Assembly: GCF_014138625.1 (NCBI RefSeq) | Contig: NZ_JACJHY010000033.1 | Coordinates: forward strand, 1 to 64,000 | Source: Aminobacter ciceronei | GTDB lineage: Bacteria; Pseudomonadota; Alphaproteobacteria; Rhizobiales; Rhizobiaceae | DNA: 64,000 nucleotides | Direction: 5' to 3' | In this document: one piece after another, positions 36,964 through 49,180 of the stretch | How the letters are laid out: the number at the start of each line of letters is the position of its first letter | Numbering within the stretch: the first letter of the stretch is position 1 | Made by a program: the position numbers and the translations under genes | The notes under the pieces: generated by a model | The model's database searches: none | Told to the model about the DNA's origin: nothing | The model's input: the letters and a program-made list of their open reading frames with translations, nothing else

Positions 36964-36996
36964 AAGGCCTCGGCGCATCCTCGCCGGGGCCTTTTT
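36964..36996 (+). terminator. rho-independent terminator after murB
   Basis: AAGGCC-T-CGGCG pairs with CGCCG-G-GGCCTT (one T-G wobble) around CATCCT and is followed by TTT. It separates mraZ-murB from ddl-ftsQAZ. Confidence 0.85.
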
Positions 36997-37249
36997 GCGA
37001 CCCGAATTCCGCCTTTTCCTCTGGTCATCCTGCAGGTCAATGGAAGTCGCATTGGTCATGAAATTGCAACGAATTCCAATCGGCTCTTGCCACGGAATCA
37101 AGTCTCTGATTCTCTGACCTAAAGCGTTTCCTGATTTGAGTCGCGTGACGCGTAGCCCGCGTTTCCAGCCGGAGGTCCAACTTCCGGGTGCTCTTTTTTG
37201 ATCTTTGGAAACAAGGCGTTGTGTCTGAGTCGAGAGGGGATCTCAGGGG
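36997..37249. other. ddl leader/promoter region with paired GANTC sites
   Basis: This 253-base region has no gene. It must hold the promoter for ddl, but no clear -35/-10 pair stands out. Two GANTC sites (37095-37099 GAATC and 37108-37112 GATTC) lie in the GAATCA...TGATTC inverted repeat; such sites are methylated by CcrM in alphaproteobacteria. A T-rich run TCTTTTTTGATC lies near 37190. Confidence 0.5.
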
Positions 37250-38176
37250 ATGAAGTCAAAGCACGTCGCTGTCCTGATGGGCGGGTTTTCGTCCGAGCGG
37301 CCTGTGTCCCTGTCGTCTGGCAATGCCTGTGCCGAAGCGCTCGAGCAGGTCGGTTATCAGGTCACGCGAGTGGACGTCGATCGCGATGTCGGCGCAGTGC
37401 TTTCGACGCTCAAGCCGGATGTCGCATTCAACGCCCTGCATGGCCCCTTCGGCGAAGACGGCACCATCCAGGGCATCCTCGAATATCTCGGCATTCCCTA
37501 CACCCATTCCGGCGTGCTGGCCTCGGCACTGGCGATGAACAAGGAGCAGTCGAAGAAGGTGGCCAAAGCTGCCGGCATTCCGATTGCCGAATCCAGGGTT
37601 CTCGACCGTTTTGCCATCGGCAACCAACACCCGATGAAGCCGCCTTACGTGGTCAAGCCGGTGTCCGAAGGGTCGAGCTTCGGTGTCGTCATCGTCAAGG
37701 AAGACCAGTCGCATCCGCCGCAGGTCATCTCCTCATCCGAGTGGCGCTACGGCGACACGGTGATGGTCGAGCGTTACGTCCATGGTCGTGAGTTGACCTG
37801 TGCCGTTATGGGTGATGTTGCGCTTGGCGTCTGCGAGATCGTTCCGACCGGTCACGCCTTCTACGATTATGATTCAAAATATGTCGCCGGCGGATCAAAG
37901 CACGAATGCCCCGCGAAAGTTTCACCGAATATTTACCAAAAAATACAAACACTGGCGCTCAAGGCTCACCAAGCGATCGGGTGCCGGGGCGTCTCCCGGT
38001 CTGACTTCCGGTACGACGACCGCCATTCCGAAAATGGAGAGGTCGTCTGGCTGGAGGTCAACACTCAACCCGGCATGACGCCGACGTCGCTGGTGCCTGA
38101 GATTGCAGCCCAAGCCGGGCATTCGTTTGGTGAGTTGTTGAGTTGGATGGTGGAGGACGCTTCGTGTTTGCGTTGA
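37250..38176 (+). CDS. ddl: D-alanine--D-alanine ligase
   Basis: This ATP-grasp enzyme of 308 residues joins two D-alanines for MurF. Visible motifs are [41 protein letters not shown] and [18 protein letters not shown]. Between residues 205 and 238 the codon choice changes sharply: AAA, CAA, ATA, ACA and TCA replace the usual G/C-ending codons, giving an AT-rich patch (37866-37960). The protein itself looks normal there. The 3' end overlaps ftsQ by 13 bases. In E. coli the ftsQAZ promoters lie partly within ddlB, so this patch may hide one. Confidence 0.95.
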   Translation: MKSKHVAVLMGGFSSERPVSLSSGNACAEALEQVGYQVTRVDVDRDVGAVLSTLKPDVAFNALHGPFGEDGTIQGILEYLGIPYTHSGVLASALAMNKEQSKKVAKAAGIPIAESRVLDRFAIGNQHPMKPPYVVKPVSEGSSFGVVIVKEDQSHPPQVISSSEWRYGDTVMVERYVHGRELTCAVMGDVALGVCEIVPTGHAFYDYDSKYVAGGSKHECPAKVSPNIYQKIQTLALKAHQAIGCRGVSRSDFRYDDRHSENGEVVWLEVNTQPGMTPTSLVPEIAAQAGHSFGELLSWMVEDASCLR

Positions 38177-39105
38177 GGTCGGGACAGAACAGAAGGATGG
38201 GTGGCTCGGCGCCGCGCGTCTTCGGGCTGCCCTTGTCCGCGGAGCATTTCGTGCTGCCGCGGCTGCTGCGCAAGCCGGTTCGCATGCTGTCGCGCTTCGG
38301 GCGTGGGGAGTTCACTCCTCCGCCCTATGCTGCGTCGATGCTGACGGCTGCGTTCCTTGCCGCAAGCTCGCTTTATGGCGCCTATCTCGGGGGTCACTTC
38401 CCGGCGATGGTCCAGGGCGTGACCGCTCGCAGCGGCTTTGCCGTCGACCAGATCAAGGTCTCGGGCAATCGCGAAACCTCCGAAATCGACATTCTCGACA
38501 AGCTCGAGCTTGATGGCTGGACTTCGCTCGTCGGCTTCAATCCGGAAGAGGCGCGCGAGCGTATCGTCAGCTTGCCCTGGGTGCGCGATGCCGCTGTTCG
38601 CAAGGTCTATCCCGATACGATCGAGGTTCGCATCGACGAGCGCGACGCTTTTGCGATCTGGCAGCACGGAAACCAGCTCAGCGTCGTCGAGAAGGACGGC
38701 AAGATCATCGCTCCTTATGCTGGCGGGCGCCAGGCCACGCTGCCGCTGGTCGTCGGCTTTGGTGCCGCCGACCGTGCCGCCGACTTCGTCGCCAGGGTTC
38801 AGGCGTTCCCCGCGCTTGGTTCGCGGGTAAAAGGCTACATTCGCGTCGGCGAACGGCGCTGGGATCTGCGTCTCGACAACGGCATCACCGTCAAGCTGCC
38901 CGAGAATCAGGTCGATGCAGCGCTTGCCGATCTTGCCGATCTCGACCGCGAGAACGCGCTGCTGACCCGTGACATCGCGGCCGTCGACATGCGTTTCAGT
39001 GACCGGCTGGTCGTGCAGTTGACGCCGGAAGCTGTCGAGCGGCGCGCCGATCTGCTGAAAAACAAGCCGAAAGCCCTCAAGGCGAAGGCGGAGAAGAGAA
39101 TATGA
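38164..39105 (+). CDS. ftsQ: cell division protein FtsQ
   Basis: This 313-residue bitopic division protein has a cytoplasmic tail, one membrane helix near 56-75 ([19 protein letters not shown]), a POTRA domain ([25 protein letters not shown]) and a C-terminal beta domain with [23 protein letters not shown]. The start GTG 38164 ([11 protein letters not shown]) is chosen: GTGGAGG lies eight bases upstream, and the reading MFALRSG matches rhizobial FtsQ. An ATG at 38143 is also in frame but lies within ddl. It couples FtsL/FtsB to the ring. It overlaps ftsA by 4 bases. Confidence 0.93.
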   Translation: MFALRSGQNRRMGGSAPRVFGLPLSAEHFVLPRLLRKPVRMLSRFGRGEFTPPPYAASMLTAAFLAASSLYGAYLGGHFPAMVQGVTARSGFAVDQIKVSGNRETSEIDILDKLELDGWTSLVGFNPEEARERIVSLPWVRDAAVRKVYPDTIEVRIDERDAFAIWQHGNQLSVVEKDGKIIAPYAGGRQATLPLVVGFGAADRAADFVARVQAFPALGSRVKGYIRVGERRWDLRLDNGITVKLPENQVDAALADLADLDRENALLTRDIAAVDMRFSDRLVVQLTPEAVERRADLLKNKPKALKAKAEKRI

Positions 39106-40412
39106 GCTGGCTGGGCGGTCAAAAGGATCCGGTTTCGCGTCGCTCGGGCATCCTTACGGTGCTTGATGTCGGTTCGAACAAGGTCTGTTGCGTGGTCGCC
39201 AAGCTGAAGCCGGCCGAAGGCAGTCAGCTGCTCAAGGGACGTACCCACCAGGCCCAGGTCATCGGCATCGGCCACCAGAAGTCGCAGGGCGTGAAGTCGG
39301 GCGTGGTCGTCGATCTCGACCGCGCCGAACATGCCATCCGTCTCGCCGTCGACGCCGCCGAGCGCATGGCAGGCCTTACCGCCGACTCACTGATCGTCAA
39401 TCTGTCCGCCGGCCGCATCAAGAGCGAGGCGTTTTCGGCAACCATCAATCTCGGCGGCCATGAGGTCGACGAAACCGACGTCCAGCGCGTGCTCGCCGCC
39501 GGTGCCAAGCAGGCGCTGAAGGCAGAGCGCGACGTCATCCACTCGCTGCCTGTCGCCTTCTCGCTCGACGCCGAGCGCGGCGTGCGCGATCCGCGCCGCA
39601 TGGTCGGCGACACGCTTGGCGTCGACATGCATGTGCTGACCGGCGATTCGGCGCCGATGCGCAATCTCGAGCTCTGCATCAACCGCTCGCACCTGTCGGT
39701 TGAGCATATGGTGGCTACGCCTTACGCCAGTGGCCTTGCGGCACTCGTCGACGACGAACTCGAAATGGGTGCTGCCTGCATCGACATGGGCGGTGGCACG
39801 ACCACGCTTTCGGTCTTTGCGGAAGGGCGCTTCGTCCATGCCGACGCCATTCCTGTGGGCGGCAATCACGTCACCATGGATATGGCCAAGGGCCTGTCGA
39901 CGCGTCTCGACGATGCCGAGCGGCTCAAGGTCATGCATGGATCGGCGCTGCCCGGCACCACCGACGACCGCGACATGATCAGCATCCAGCCGATCGGCGT
40001 CGACGACAGCGAAGTTCCGCTGCAGATACCGCGTTCTGTCATGACGCGCATCATCCGCGCCCGCATTGACGAGACGCTGGAACTGCTGCGCGACCGGCTC
40101 AACAAGTCGGGTTACGGCAATGCCGTCGGTAAACGCGTCGTCCTCACCGGCGGTGCCAGTCAGCTCGTCGGCCTGCCCGAGGCAGCGCGACGCATTCTCG
40201 GCCGCAATGTGCGCATCGGCCGCCCACTCGGCGTGGCAGGTCTGCCGGAGGCGGCCAAGGGGCCGGCTTTCGCGACCGCCGTCGGGCTTCTCATCTACCC
40301 GCAGATGGCCGGCATCGAGAGCCAGTCTGCGAAAGGGATTTCCCGTTACAGGGCAACGGGAACTGGCGGAAAACTGCATCGCATGAGTCAGTGGTTGAGA
40401 GACAGTTTTTAG
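39102..40412 (+). CDS. ftsA: cell division protein FtsA
   Basis: This actin-fold ATPase of 436 residues tethers FtsZ to the membrane. Nucleotide-binding motifs: VLDVGSNKVCCVV (phosphate 1), CIDMGGGTTTLSVF (phosphate 2) and VVLTGGASQLVGLPE (adenosine). The C-terminal MSQWLRDSF is the short amphipathic membrane-targeting helix. The start is on ATGA with ftsQ. It ends 70 bases before ftsZ. Length is normal for rhizobia. Confidence 0.95.
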   Translation: MSWLGGQKDPVSRRSGILTVLDVGSNKVCCVVAKLKPAEGSQLLKGRTHQAQVIGIGHQKSQGVKSGVVVDLDRAEHAIRLAVDAAERMAGLTADSLIVNLSAGRIKSEAFSATINLGGHEVDETDVQRVLAAGAKQALKAERDVIHSLPVAFSLDAERGVRDPRRMVGDTLGVDMHVLTGDSAPMRNLELCINRSHLSVEHMVATPYASGLAALVDDELEMGAACIDMGGGTTTLSVFAEGRFVHADAIPVGGNHVTMDMAKGLSTRLDDAERLKVMHGSALPGTTDDRDMISIQPIGVDDSEVPLQIPRSVMTRIIRARIDETLELLRDRLNKSGYGNAVGKRVVLTGGASQLVGLPEAARRILGRNVRIGRPLGVAGLPEAAKGPAFATAVGLLIYPQMAGIESQSAKGISRYRATGTGGKLHRMSQWLRDSF

Positions 40413-40482
40413 GAATTGACGGGGGCAGCCCCATTACCGGCCGCACGGCGAAGCGGTTCGAAAGGCAAAAAGGACGAGGACT

Positions 40483-42171
40483 ATGACGATCAATCTGCAG
40501 AAGCCGGACATCACCGAGCTCAAGCCCCGCATCACCGTGTTCGGTGTCGGCGGTGGCGGCGGCAACGCTGTCAACAACATGATCACCGCTGGCCTGCGCG
40601 GCGTCGAGTTCGTCGTGGCCAACACCGATGCGCAGGCACTCACCATGTCGAAGGCCGAGCGTCTCATCCAGCTCGGCGCGCATGTCACCGAGGGCCTGGG
40701 CGCGGGTTCGCAGCCGGAAGTCGGTCGCGCCGCCGCTGAAGAGTGCATCGACGAGATCATCGACCACCTGTCGAACACGCATATGTGCTTCGTCACCGCC
40801 GGCATGGGCGGCGGCACCGGCACCGGTGCTGCTCCGGTCGTCGCCCGCGCCGCTCGCGAAAAGGGTATCCTGACCGTCGGCGTCGTCACCAAGCCGTTCC
40901 ACTTCGAAGGCCAGCGCCGCATGAAGACGGCTGATTACGGCATCGAAGAGCTGCAGAAGTGCGTCGACACGCTGATCGTCATCCCGAACCAGAACCTGTT
41001 CCGTCTGGCCAATGACAAGACGACCTTCGCGGACGCCTTCGCCATGGCCGATCAGGTGCTGTATTCGGGCGTTGCCTGCATCACCGACCTGATGGTCAAG
41101 GAAGGCCTGATCAACCTCGACTTCGCCGACGTCCGTTCGGTGATGCGCGAAATGGGCAAGGCGATGATGGGCACCGGCGAAGCTTCGGGCGAGGGCCGTG
41201 CGATGGCCGCCGCCGAAGCAGCAATCGCCAACCCGCTGCTCGACGAAACCTCGATGAAGGGCGCCAAGGGCCTGCTCATCTCGATCACCGGCGGCCGCGA
41301 CCTGACCCTGTTCGAAGTCGACGAAGCTGCCACCCGAATCCGTGAGGAAGTGGATCAGGACGCCAACATCATCCTGGGCGCCACTTTCGACGAAGACCTC
41401 GAAGGCGTCATCCGCGTGTCGGTCGTCGCCACCGGCATCGACAAGTCGGCTGCCGACATGGCTGCTGCACCGCTGACCATCCGTCAGGCGCCGAAGCCGG
41501 CACAGCGTCAGGTCGAGGCACCGCGTCCTGTCGTGCAGGCTGCTCCTGTCGAACAGCCGCGCATGGAAGTGCGCACCAACGATCCGGTTGCCGAGGCCAT
41601 CCGCCTTGCCGAAGCCAATGCCGCCGCGATGGCGCAGCCGCGGCCAGCCGCTCCGGCTGACGACTTCCGTCCGCAGAGCAAGCTGTTTGCCGCTCCGCCG
41701 GCCCAGCCGCAGGTCCAGCAGTATCAGCCGCAGCAGTTCCAGCAGCCCGCACCGCAGCCGGTTGCCCAGCCGCAGATGGCACCGCAGCGCGAGATGATGC
41801 AGCCGGCCCAGGTTCAGCCGCGCATGCCGCGCGTCGAGGACTTTCCGCCGATGGTCAAGGCCGAGGTCGAAGCCAAGGCTCAGCCGGCCGAGCAGCATGA
41901 GGATCGTGGTCCGATGGGCCTGCTCAAGCGCCTGACCAGCGGCCTGACCCGCCGTGAGGAAGAACCGGCACGCCTGCAGCCCGCGCAGCCGCGCGAGCCC
42001 AAGCTGCGCCAGCCGGCGCCCGAGCAGCGCCGCATGACCAGCCAGGAATCGCAGATGTACGCGCCGCGCCGCGGACAGCTCGACGAACATGGCCGCCTGG
42101 CACCGCAGGCACGGACTCAGGAGGACGATCAGCTGGAGATTCCAGCGTTCCTTCGCCGGCAAGCCAACTGA
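40483..42171 (+). CDS. ftsZ: tubulin-like division GTPase FtsZ (long form)
   Basis: This GTPase of 562 residues polymerises into the Z ring. GGGTGTG at 109-115 is the tubulin signature, and the T7 loop [11 protein letters not shown] is intact. After residue 330 a Gln/Pro/Ala-rich, probably disordered linker of over 200 residues leads to the C-terminal conserved peptide [15 protein letters not shown], which binds FtsA. Rhizobia often have two FtsZ copies; this one, with the tail and in the dcw cluster, is the main one. A 12-bp stem terminator follows 27 bases after the stop. Confidence 0.97.
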   Translation: MTINLQKPDITELKPRITVFGVGGGGGNAVNNMITAGLRGVEFVVANTDAQALTMSKAERLIQLGAHVTEGLGAGSQPEVGRAAAEECIDEIIDHLSNTHMCFVTAGMGGGTGTGAAPVVARAAREKGILTVGVVTKPFHFEGQRRMKTADYGIEELQKCVDTLIVIPNQNLFRLANDKTTFADAFAMADQVLYSGVACITDLMVKEGLINLDFADVRSVMREMGKAMMGTGEASGEGRAMAAAEAAIANPLLDETSMKGAKGLLISITGGRDLTLFEVDEAATRIREEVDQDANIILGATFDEDLEGVIRVSVVATGIDKSAADMAAAPLTIRQAPKPAQRQVEAPRPVVQAAPVEQPRMEVRTNDPVAEAIRLAEANAAAMAQPRPAAPADDFRPQSKLFAAPPAQPQVQQYQPQQFQQPAPQPVAQPQMAPQREMMQPAQVQPRMPRVEDFPPMVKAEVEAKAQPAEQHEDRGPMGLLKRLTSGLTRREEEPARLQPAQPREPKLRQPAPEQRRMTSQESQMYAPRRGQLDEHGRLAPQARTQEDDQLEIPAFLRRQAN

Positions 42172-42198
42172 TCTGTGAACGGCCGGTAACACTGTTTG

Positions 42199-42227
42199 AA
42201 AGGCGGGCGTCTCGACGCCCGCCTTTT
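42199..42227 (+). terminator. rho-independent terminator after ftsZ
   Basis: Perfect 12-bp stem AAAGGCGGGCGT/ACGCCCGCCTTT with loop CTCG, followed by a T. It separates ftsZ from lpxC. Confidence 0.9.
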
Positions 42228-42447
42228 GCTCTGAAAAGATAAGTTAAAACATGAGCTTGGCGGGGCGAGTCGAAGCGTCCCCGCAGTTACACAGAGTAAG
42301 AAACCGTGATTTGGAGTCTCTCACCCGGAAGACTATCTTCGCGCCGATTAAGGTCGCTGACGGGTATTGTGGGGATGAGGTCCCGTCTGGCGAGCATAAG
42401 AGCCGTGCGCCGTGGTGTGGCGAAGCGGACGTGGTGAGTACGGGCAT

Positions 42448-43383
42448 ATGGGGATCGACTTGCAGGACTATCAGACAACACTCAAATCGCGTGTCACCCT
42501 GTCGGGCGTTGGCGTTCACAGCGGCAAGCCGGTAGCCATCCATTTCGCGCCGGCAGACGCGGATACGGGCGTGGTGTTTCAGGTTGCTGACCGAGAATTT
42601 CGCGCAATTGTGTCAGAAGTGGGTGCGACCGATCTTTGCACCTTGCTCGGCGATCCCGCCGGCCAGCACGTTGCCACGATCGAACACCTGATGGCCGCTC
42701 TGTTCGGCCTCGGTATCGATAATCTGCTGATCGAAGTCGAAGGCGCTGAAATCCCGATCATGGACGGCAGTGCCGCGCAGTTCGTCGAGGCCATCGACCT
42801 GGCCGGCATCGAAGTGCAGTGCGTCAAGCGCCGCTACATCCGCGTTCTCAAGCCGGTACGAATCGAAAGCGGCGCCTCCTGGGCCGAGTTCCGTCCCTAT
42901 GGCGGCACGCGATTCGAGGTCGAGATCGATTTCGAGAGCCCAGCGATCGGGCGCCAGTCCTTTGCTTCCGATATCAACGACGACATATTCCGCCGCGAGA
43001 TCTCGCGCGCCCGCACCTTTGGTTTCATGAAGGACGTCGAGCGCCTGTGGGCAGCCGGCTATGCGCTTGGTTCGTCGCTCGAGAATTCAGTGGTCATCGG
43101 CGACGACAACCACATCATCAACATGGAAGGCCTGCGCTTCTCCAACGAGTTCGTGCGCCACAAGACGCTTGACGCGATGGGCGACCTGGCACTCGCCGGC
43201 GCGCGCTTCATCGGCTGCTTCCGTTCCTATCGCGGTGGCCACCGGCTGAACGCCGCTGCGCTGCGCCGCCTGCTTTCTGACAGGTCGGCTTTCGAAGTCG
43301 TCGAGACGTCGCGCCGCGAGCGCGGCCGCTCGGCCGAACTTATCGCTGTCAGTGCCGCAGTCCACGCGCCCTGGACCCTCTGA
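42448..43383 (+). CDS. lpxC: UDP-3-O-acyl-N-acetylglucosamine deacetylase
   Basis: This 311-residue zinc enzyme catalyses the committed step of lipid A synthesis. Zinc ligands His80 (TIEHLMAAL), His238 and Asp242 (RHKTLDAMGD) and the general base/acid His265 (GGHRLN) are visible. ATG 42448 starts MGIDLQDYQTTL, as in related bacteria. A 276-base gap upstream with a terminator suggests its own promoter, which I cannot place. It is immediately after ftsZ, the common alphaproteobacterial and gammaproteobacterial order. Confidence 0.96.
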   Translation: MGIDLQDYQTTLKSRVTLSGVGVHSGKPVAIHFAPADADTGVVFQVADREFRAIVSEVGATDLCTLLGDPAGQHVATIEHLMAALFGLGIDNLLIEVEGAEIPIMDGSAAQFVEAIDLAGIEVQCVKRRYIRVLKPVRIESGASWAEFRPYGGTRFEVEIDFESPAIGRQSFASDINDDIFRREISRARTFGFMKDVERLWAAGYALGSSLENSVVIGDDNHIINMEGLRFSNEFVRHKTLDAMGDLALAGARFIGCFRSYRGGHRLNAAALRRLLSDRSAFEVVETSRRERGRSAELIAVSAAVHAPWTL

Positions 43384-43565
43384 CGGCCGGCAATCGCCTG
43401 GAGGTGGTGTGACCTTGTTGCACCACTTGGCCGGCGAAATGGCATGCGTCATTGCGTGCCACAAAATTGCGCGATTGGCGGCTGATAGCGTTGCCCGGCA
43501 AAGCCAGTTGTGATCTATGGCCATTGCCTAAAAGCGAAACAGCGCCAAAGGGGCGGAACTCTGTG

Positions 43566-44435
43566 ATGTCATTGATACGAGCCGATCGATCGAAATTGCG
43601 CGTGAAGCCTCTGGTTGTGGCGCTTTCGCTCATCGCTCCGACGCTTGCACTGTCCGGCTGCATGTCCGGCGAAGCCGATGTCGATCTCGCGACCTATGTC
43701 GAGCAGACCGAACCGGCCGATGTGCTCTACAATCAGGGCCTCGCCAACCTCAATGCCGGCCGCCTCAAGGAGGCCAGCCGCAAGTTCGAGGCTGTCGACC
43801 GTCAGCATCCCTATTCGGAGTTTGCCCGTAAATCGATGGTGATGGGCGCTTTCGCCAGCTATCGCCAGGGCTCCTATGAAGAGGCCATCAACTCGGCCAA
43901 GCGCTATCTCGCGCTCTATCCCTCGACCGACGACGCGGCCTACGCCCAGTACATCATCGGCCTCAGCTATTTCCGCCAGATTCGCGACGTGACGCAGGAT
44001 CAGAAGGAAGCTCGCCGCACCATCGAGGCGATGACCGAGGTGGTTCAGCGCTGGCCGGCTTCCGAATATGTCGACGACGCCAACGCCAAGATCCGCTTCG
44101 CCCGCGACCAGCTCGCCGGCAAGGAAATGCAGATCGGCCGCTATTATCTCGAGCGTCGCGAATTCATCGCTTCGGCAAAGCGCTTCCGCAATGTTGTCGA
44201 GAACTATTCGAACACACGCCACATCGAAGAAGCGCTCGCGCGCCTCGTCGAAACCTACTACGCGATGGGCCTGACCTCGGAAGCCCAGACGGCGGCGGCC
44301 GTGCTCGGCCAGAACTATCCTGACAGCCAGTGGTACAAGGATTCGTACAAGCTGCTGCAGACCAATGGCCTCGAGCCTCGGGAAAATGCCGGCTCCTGGA
44401 TTTCCAAGGCCGGGAAGATGTTCTCCGGCGCCTGA
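43566..44435 (+). CDS. bamD: outer membrane assembly lipoprotein BamD
   Basis: This 289-residue lipoprotein of the BAM complex has a signal and lipobox (LALSGC, Cys32) followed by tetratricopeptide-like repeats starting at [52 protein letters not shown] and [17 protein letters not shown] are the repeat units. BamD partners BamA to insert beta-barrels in the outer membrane. ATG 43566 is chosen; GTG 43563 is the previous codon. Placement between lpxC and recN is usual in rhizobia. recN begins 10 bases after its stop. Confidence 0.94.
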   Translation: MSLIRADRSKLRVKPLVVALSLIAPTLALSGCMSGEADVDLATYVEQTEPADVLYNQGLANLNAGRLKEASRKFEAVDRQHPYSEFARKSMVMGAFASYRQGSYEEAINSAKRYLALYPSTDDAAYAQYIIGLSYFRQIRDVTQDQKEARRTIEAMTEVVQRWPASEYVDDANAKIRFARDQLAGKEMQIGRYYLERREFIASAKRFRNVVENYSNTRHIEEALARLVETYYAMGLTSEAQTAAAVLGQNYPDSQWYKDSYKLLQTNGLEPRENAGSWISKAGKMFSGA

Positions 44436-44445
44436 CCAGAAATAG

Positions 44446-46122
44446 ATGCTCTCGCGCCTGTCGATCCGCGATATTGTCCTGATCGAACGGCTGGACATCG
44501 ATTTCACGCCTGGCCTGTCGGTGCTGACCGGTGAGACCGGCGCGGGCAAATCCATCCTTCTCGACGCATTGTCGCTCGCGCTCGGCGCGCGCGGCGATGC
44601 ATCGCTGGTCCGCCACGGTGCCACGCAAGGGCAGGTGAGTGCGGTCTTCGACGTGCCGCGCAACCATCCGGCGCGTACGCTGCTTGCCGACAATGCCATC
44701 GACGACGATGGCGACATCATCCTGAAACGCGTCCAGACCGCCGACGGGCGCACGCGCGTCTTCGTCAACGACCAGCCGTCCAGCGTCACGCTGATGCGCG
44801 ACATCGGCCGCGCGCTTGTCGAAATCCACGGCCAGCACGACGATCGCGCGCTTGTCGACGCCGGGGCGCATCGCGATGTGCTCGATTCCTTTGGCGGTCA
44901 TGTCGGCGAAGCCAAGGCCACCGCCGACGCGTGGAAGTTGTGGCGCGGTGCCGAGCAGGAGCTGTCACGCCATCGCGCCCGCGTCGATGCCGCCGCGCGC
45001 GAGGCTGAATATCTGCGTGCCTCGGTGACCGAACTCACCAAGCTCGATCCCCAGCCGGGGGAGGAGAGCGAACTCGCCGAGCTGCGTGCCGCAATGATGC
45101 GCGTCGAAAAGATCGCCTCCGAAATCCAGGATGCACAGGACGTGCTGTCGGGCTCGTCGTCGCCGCTGCCGCAGCTTGCCAGCCTGTTGCGCCGCCTGCA
45201 GCGCAAGGCGGCCGAGGTGCCGGGCCTGCTCGATGAGGTGGTGAAATCGCTCGACGAGGCGATGATCTCGCTTGATGCGGCGCAATCCGGCGTCGATGCC
45301 GCCCTTCGCGCCACCGAATATGACCCGCAGCGGCTGGAAAAGGCTGAGGAGCGGCTGTTTGCCCTGCGCGCGGCTGCACGCAAGCACAATGTTGCCGTCG
45401 ACGACCTAGCCAGGCTGCGCGACACGATGGTTGCCGACCTCGCCGACCTCGATGCCGGCGAGGAGCGGCTGCAGGTGCTGGAAACGCAGGCGAGGACCAG
45501 CCGCGATGCCTATGATCGCATCGCTGCCAATCTGTCGGAGCTCCGCAAGACTGTGGCCGAGAGCCTGCGCAAGACCGTCATGGCCGAATTGCCCGAACTC
45601 AAGCTCGAACGCGCCGAATTCATCGTCGAGATGTCGAGCGAAGCCGACAATCGCATGCAGGAAGGTATCGATCAGGTCGAGTTCTGGGTGCGCACCAATC
45701 CCGGCACCCGACCGGGCCCGATGATGAAGGTCGCCTCGGGTGGCGAGTTGTCGCGTTTTCTCCTCGCGTTGAAGGTGGCGCTTGCCGACCGTGGTTCGGC
45801 ACCCACACTGGTGTTCGACGAGATCGATACCGGCGTGGGTGGCGCGGTTGCCGACGCCATCGGCCAGCGGCTGGCACGGCTGTCCCGCCGGGTGCAGGTG
45901 CTGTCAGTGACGCATGCGCCGCAGGTCGCGGCCCGCGCGGCGACGCATTTCCTGATCTCCAAGAAGGGCAACACCGACAAGGTGGCGACCGGTATCCACG
46001 AGATGGACCGTACCGCGCGCCAGGAGGAAATCGCGCGCATGCTGTCTGGCGCCTCGATCACCGAGGAAGCGCGCGCCGCCGCCGAGCGCCTGCTGCGCGA
46101 GAACACGGCCGTCCTTTCCTGA
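44446..46122 (+). CDS. recN: DNA repair protein RecN
   Basis: This SMC-like ATPase of 558 residues acts in double-strand break repair. Walker A GETGAGKS at 29-36; a long central coiled coil (ELAELRAAMMRVEKIAS..., then the sequence around LEKAEERLFALRAAARKH); the ABC signature SGGELSRF; and Walker B TLVFDEIDTGVGG at the C-terminal part. QHDDRALVDAG is the RecN Q-loop region. It follows bamD by ten bases, so it is likely on the same transcript. Confidence 0.95.
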   Translation: MLSRLSIRDIVLIERLDIDFTPGLSVLTGETGAGKSILLDALSLALGARGDASLVRHGATQGQVSAVFDVPRNHPARTLLADNAIDDDGDIILKRVQTADGRTRVFVNDQPSSVTLMRDIGRALVEIHGQHDDRALVDAGAHRDVLDSFGGHVGEAKATADAWKLWRGAEQELSRHRARVDAAAREAEYLRASVTELTKLDPQPGEESELAELRAAMMRVEKIASEIQDAQDVLSGSSSPLPQLASLLRRLQRKAAEVPGLLDEVVKSLDEAMISLDAAQSGVDAALRATEYDPQRLEKAEERLFALRAAARKHNVAVDDLARLRDTMVADLADLDAGEERLQVLETQARTSRDAYDRIAANLSELRKTVAESLRKTVMAELPELKLERAEFIVEMSSEADNRMQEGIDQVEFWVRTNPGTRPGPMMKVASGGELSRFLLALKVALADRGSAPTLVFDEIDTGVGGAVADAIGQRLARLSRRVQVLSVTHAPQVAARAATHFLISKKGNTDKVATGIHEMDRTARQEEIARMLSGASITEEARAAAERLLRENTAVLS

Positions 46123-46174
46123 CCACGCGATTGCGGCTCCCATGTCAGGAGCCTTCGCGATGCTGCTGATTTGA

Positions 46175-48409
<2,235 letters not shown>

Positions 48410-48417
48410 CAGACGTC

Positions 48418-49026
48418 ATGCGAGCACTTGCCATCGACTTCGAAACTGCCAATGAGCAGCGGAGCAGCCCGTGCTCCATTGGCCTTGCCTGGATCGAGGA
48501 CGGCGCGGTCATCCGTATCGAGGAGCGACTGATCCGCCCCCGGGACATGCGGTTCTCGCGCTTCAACATTGCCGTTCACGGCATACGGCCCGAACATGTC
48601 GAGGACGCAGCCGAGTTTCCCGAGGTGATGGAGGAGTTCGAGGACGATCTCTCAGACACGCTTGTGATCGCCCACAACGCGTCCTTCGACATGAGTGTGC
48701 TCAGGGCGAGCTATCAGCTGTATGGCACTGTCAGTCCTGACATCGACTACATCTGCACGCTCAAGATGGCGAAGAAGGTGTGGCAGGAGCTAACCTCGCA
48801 CCGGCTCAACGAGGTGTCGCGCCATATCGATTTCTCCTTCAGGCACCATAATGCTGCAGAGGACGCGCATGCCTGCGGCGAGGTGGCGCTGGCAGCCGCG
48901 CGCAAGCTGAACGTCTCGGCGCTGCGCGACCTGCCGATCAAGCTCGACATGACGATGGGCCGGCTTCATGCCGGCGGTAATGTGCCGTGCTCGGTGAAGC
49001 GGCCGCCGAAGGCCAAGAAGCGCTGA
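48418..49026 (+). CDS. DnaQ-like 3'-5' exonuclease (DEDD family)
   Basis: This 202-residue protein is one exonuclease domain: ExoI motif AIDFETANEQR (Asp and Glu), ExoII HNASFDMSVL and ExoIII HNAAEDAHACG with His-Asp, giving the DEDDh set. It resembles DNA polymerase III epsilon/PolC exonuclease, but lacks a C-terminal polymerase tail, and the Lys/Arg-rich end (PPKAKKR) may bind nucleic acid. Start 48418 lies eight bases after the ligA stop. Proofreading epsilon normally sits elsewhere, so this is likely an accessory repair or RNA-processing exonuclease. Confidence 0.85.
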   Translation: MRALAIDFETANEQRSSPCSIGLAWIEDGAVIRIEERLIRPRDMRFSRFNIAVHGIRPEHVEDAAEFPEVMEEFEDDLSDTLVIAHNASFDMSVLRASYQLYGTVSPDIDYICTLKMAKKVWQELTSHRLNEVSRHIDFSFRHHNAAEDAHACGEVALAAARKLNVSALRDLPIKLDMTMGRLHAGGNVPCSVKRPPKAKKR

Positions 49027-49180
49027 TCGTTGGCTCAACCGAATTGATGTGACACGCCAAGCCGGCTGACTTATTCAGACCCCCGCGCAAGCTATGGAGC
49101 CTTGGCCGAGCTCGTTCGGCCTGTATCGTGCATTCCAACGCTCAAAATTCGATCTGGGGCCGATGCGCCACGGAGGCCTA

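Noticed and set aside
40291-42192. A 633-residue antisense open frame opposite ftsZ
   Set aside because: The Leu/Arg-rich composition is the complement of ftsZ codons; no domain.
42251-42535. A plus-strand frame in the ftsZ-lpxC gap
   Set aside because: It runs into lpxC in another frame and has no ribosome binding site or domain.
46135-46153. GGCTCC/GGAGCC hairpin after recN
   Set aside because: Only six base pairs and no T run; weak evidence for a terminator.
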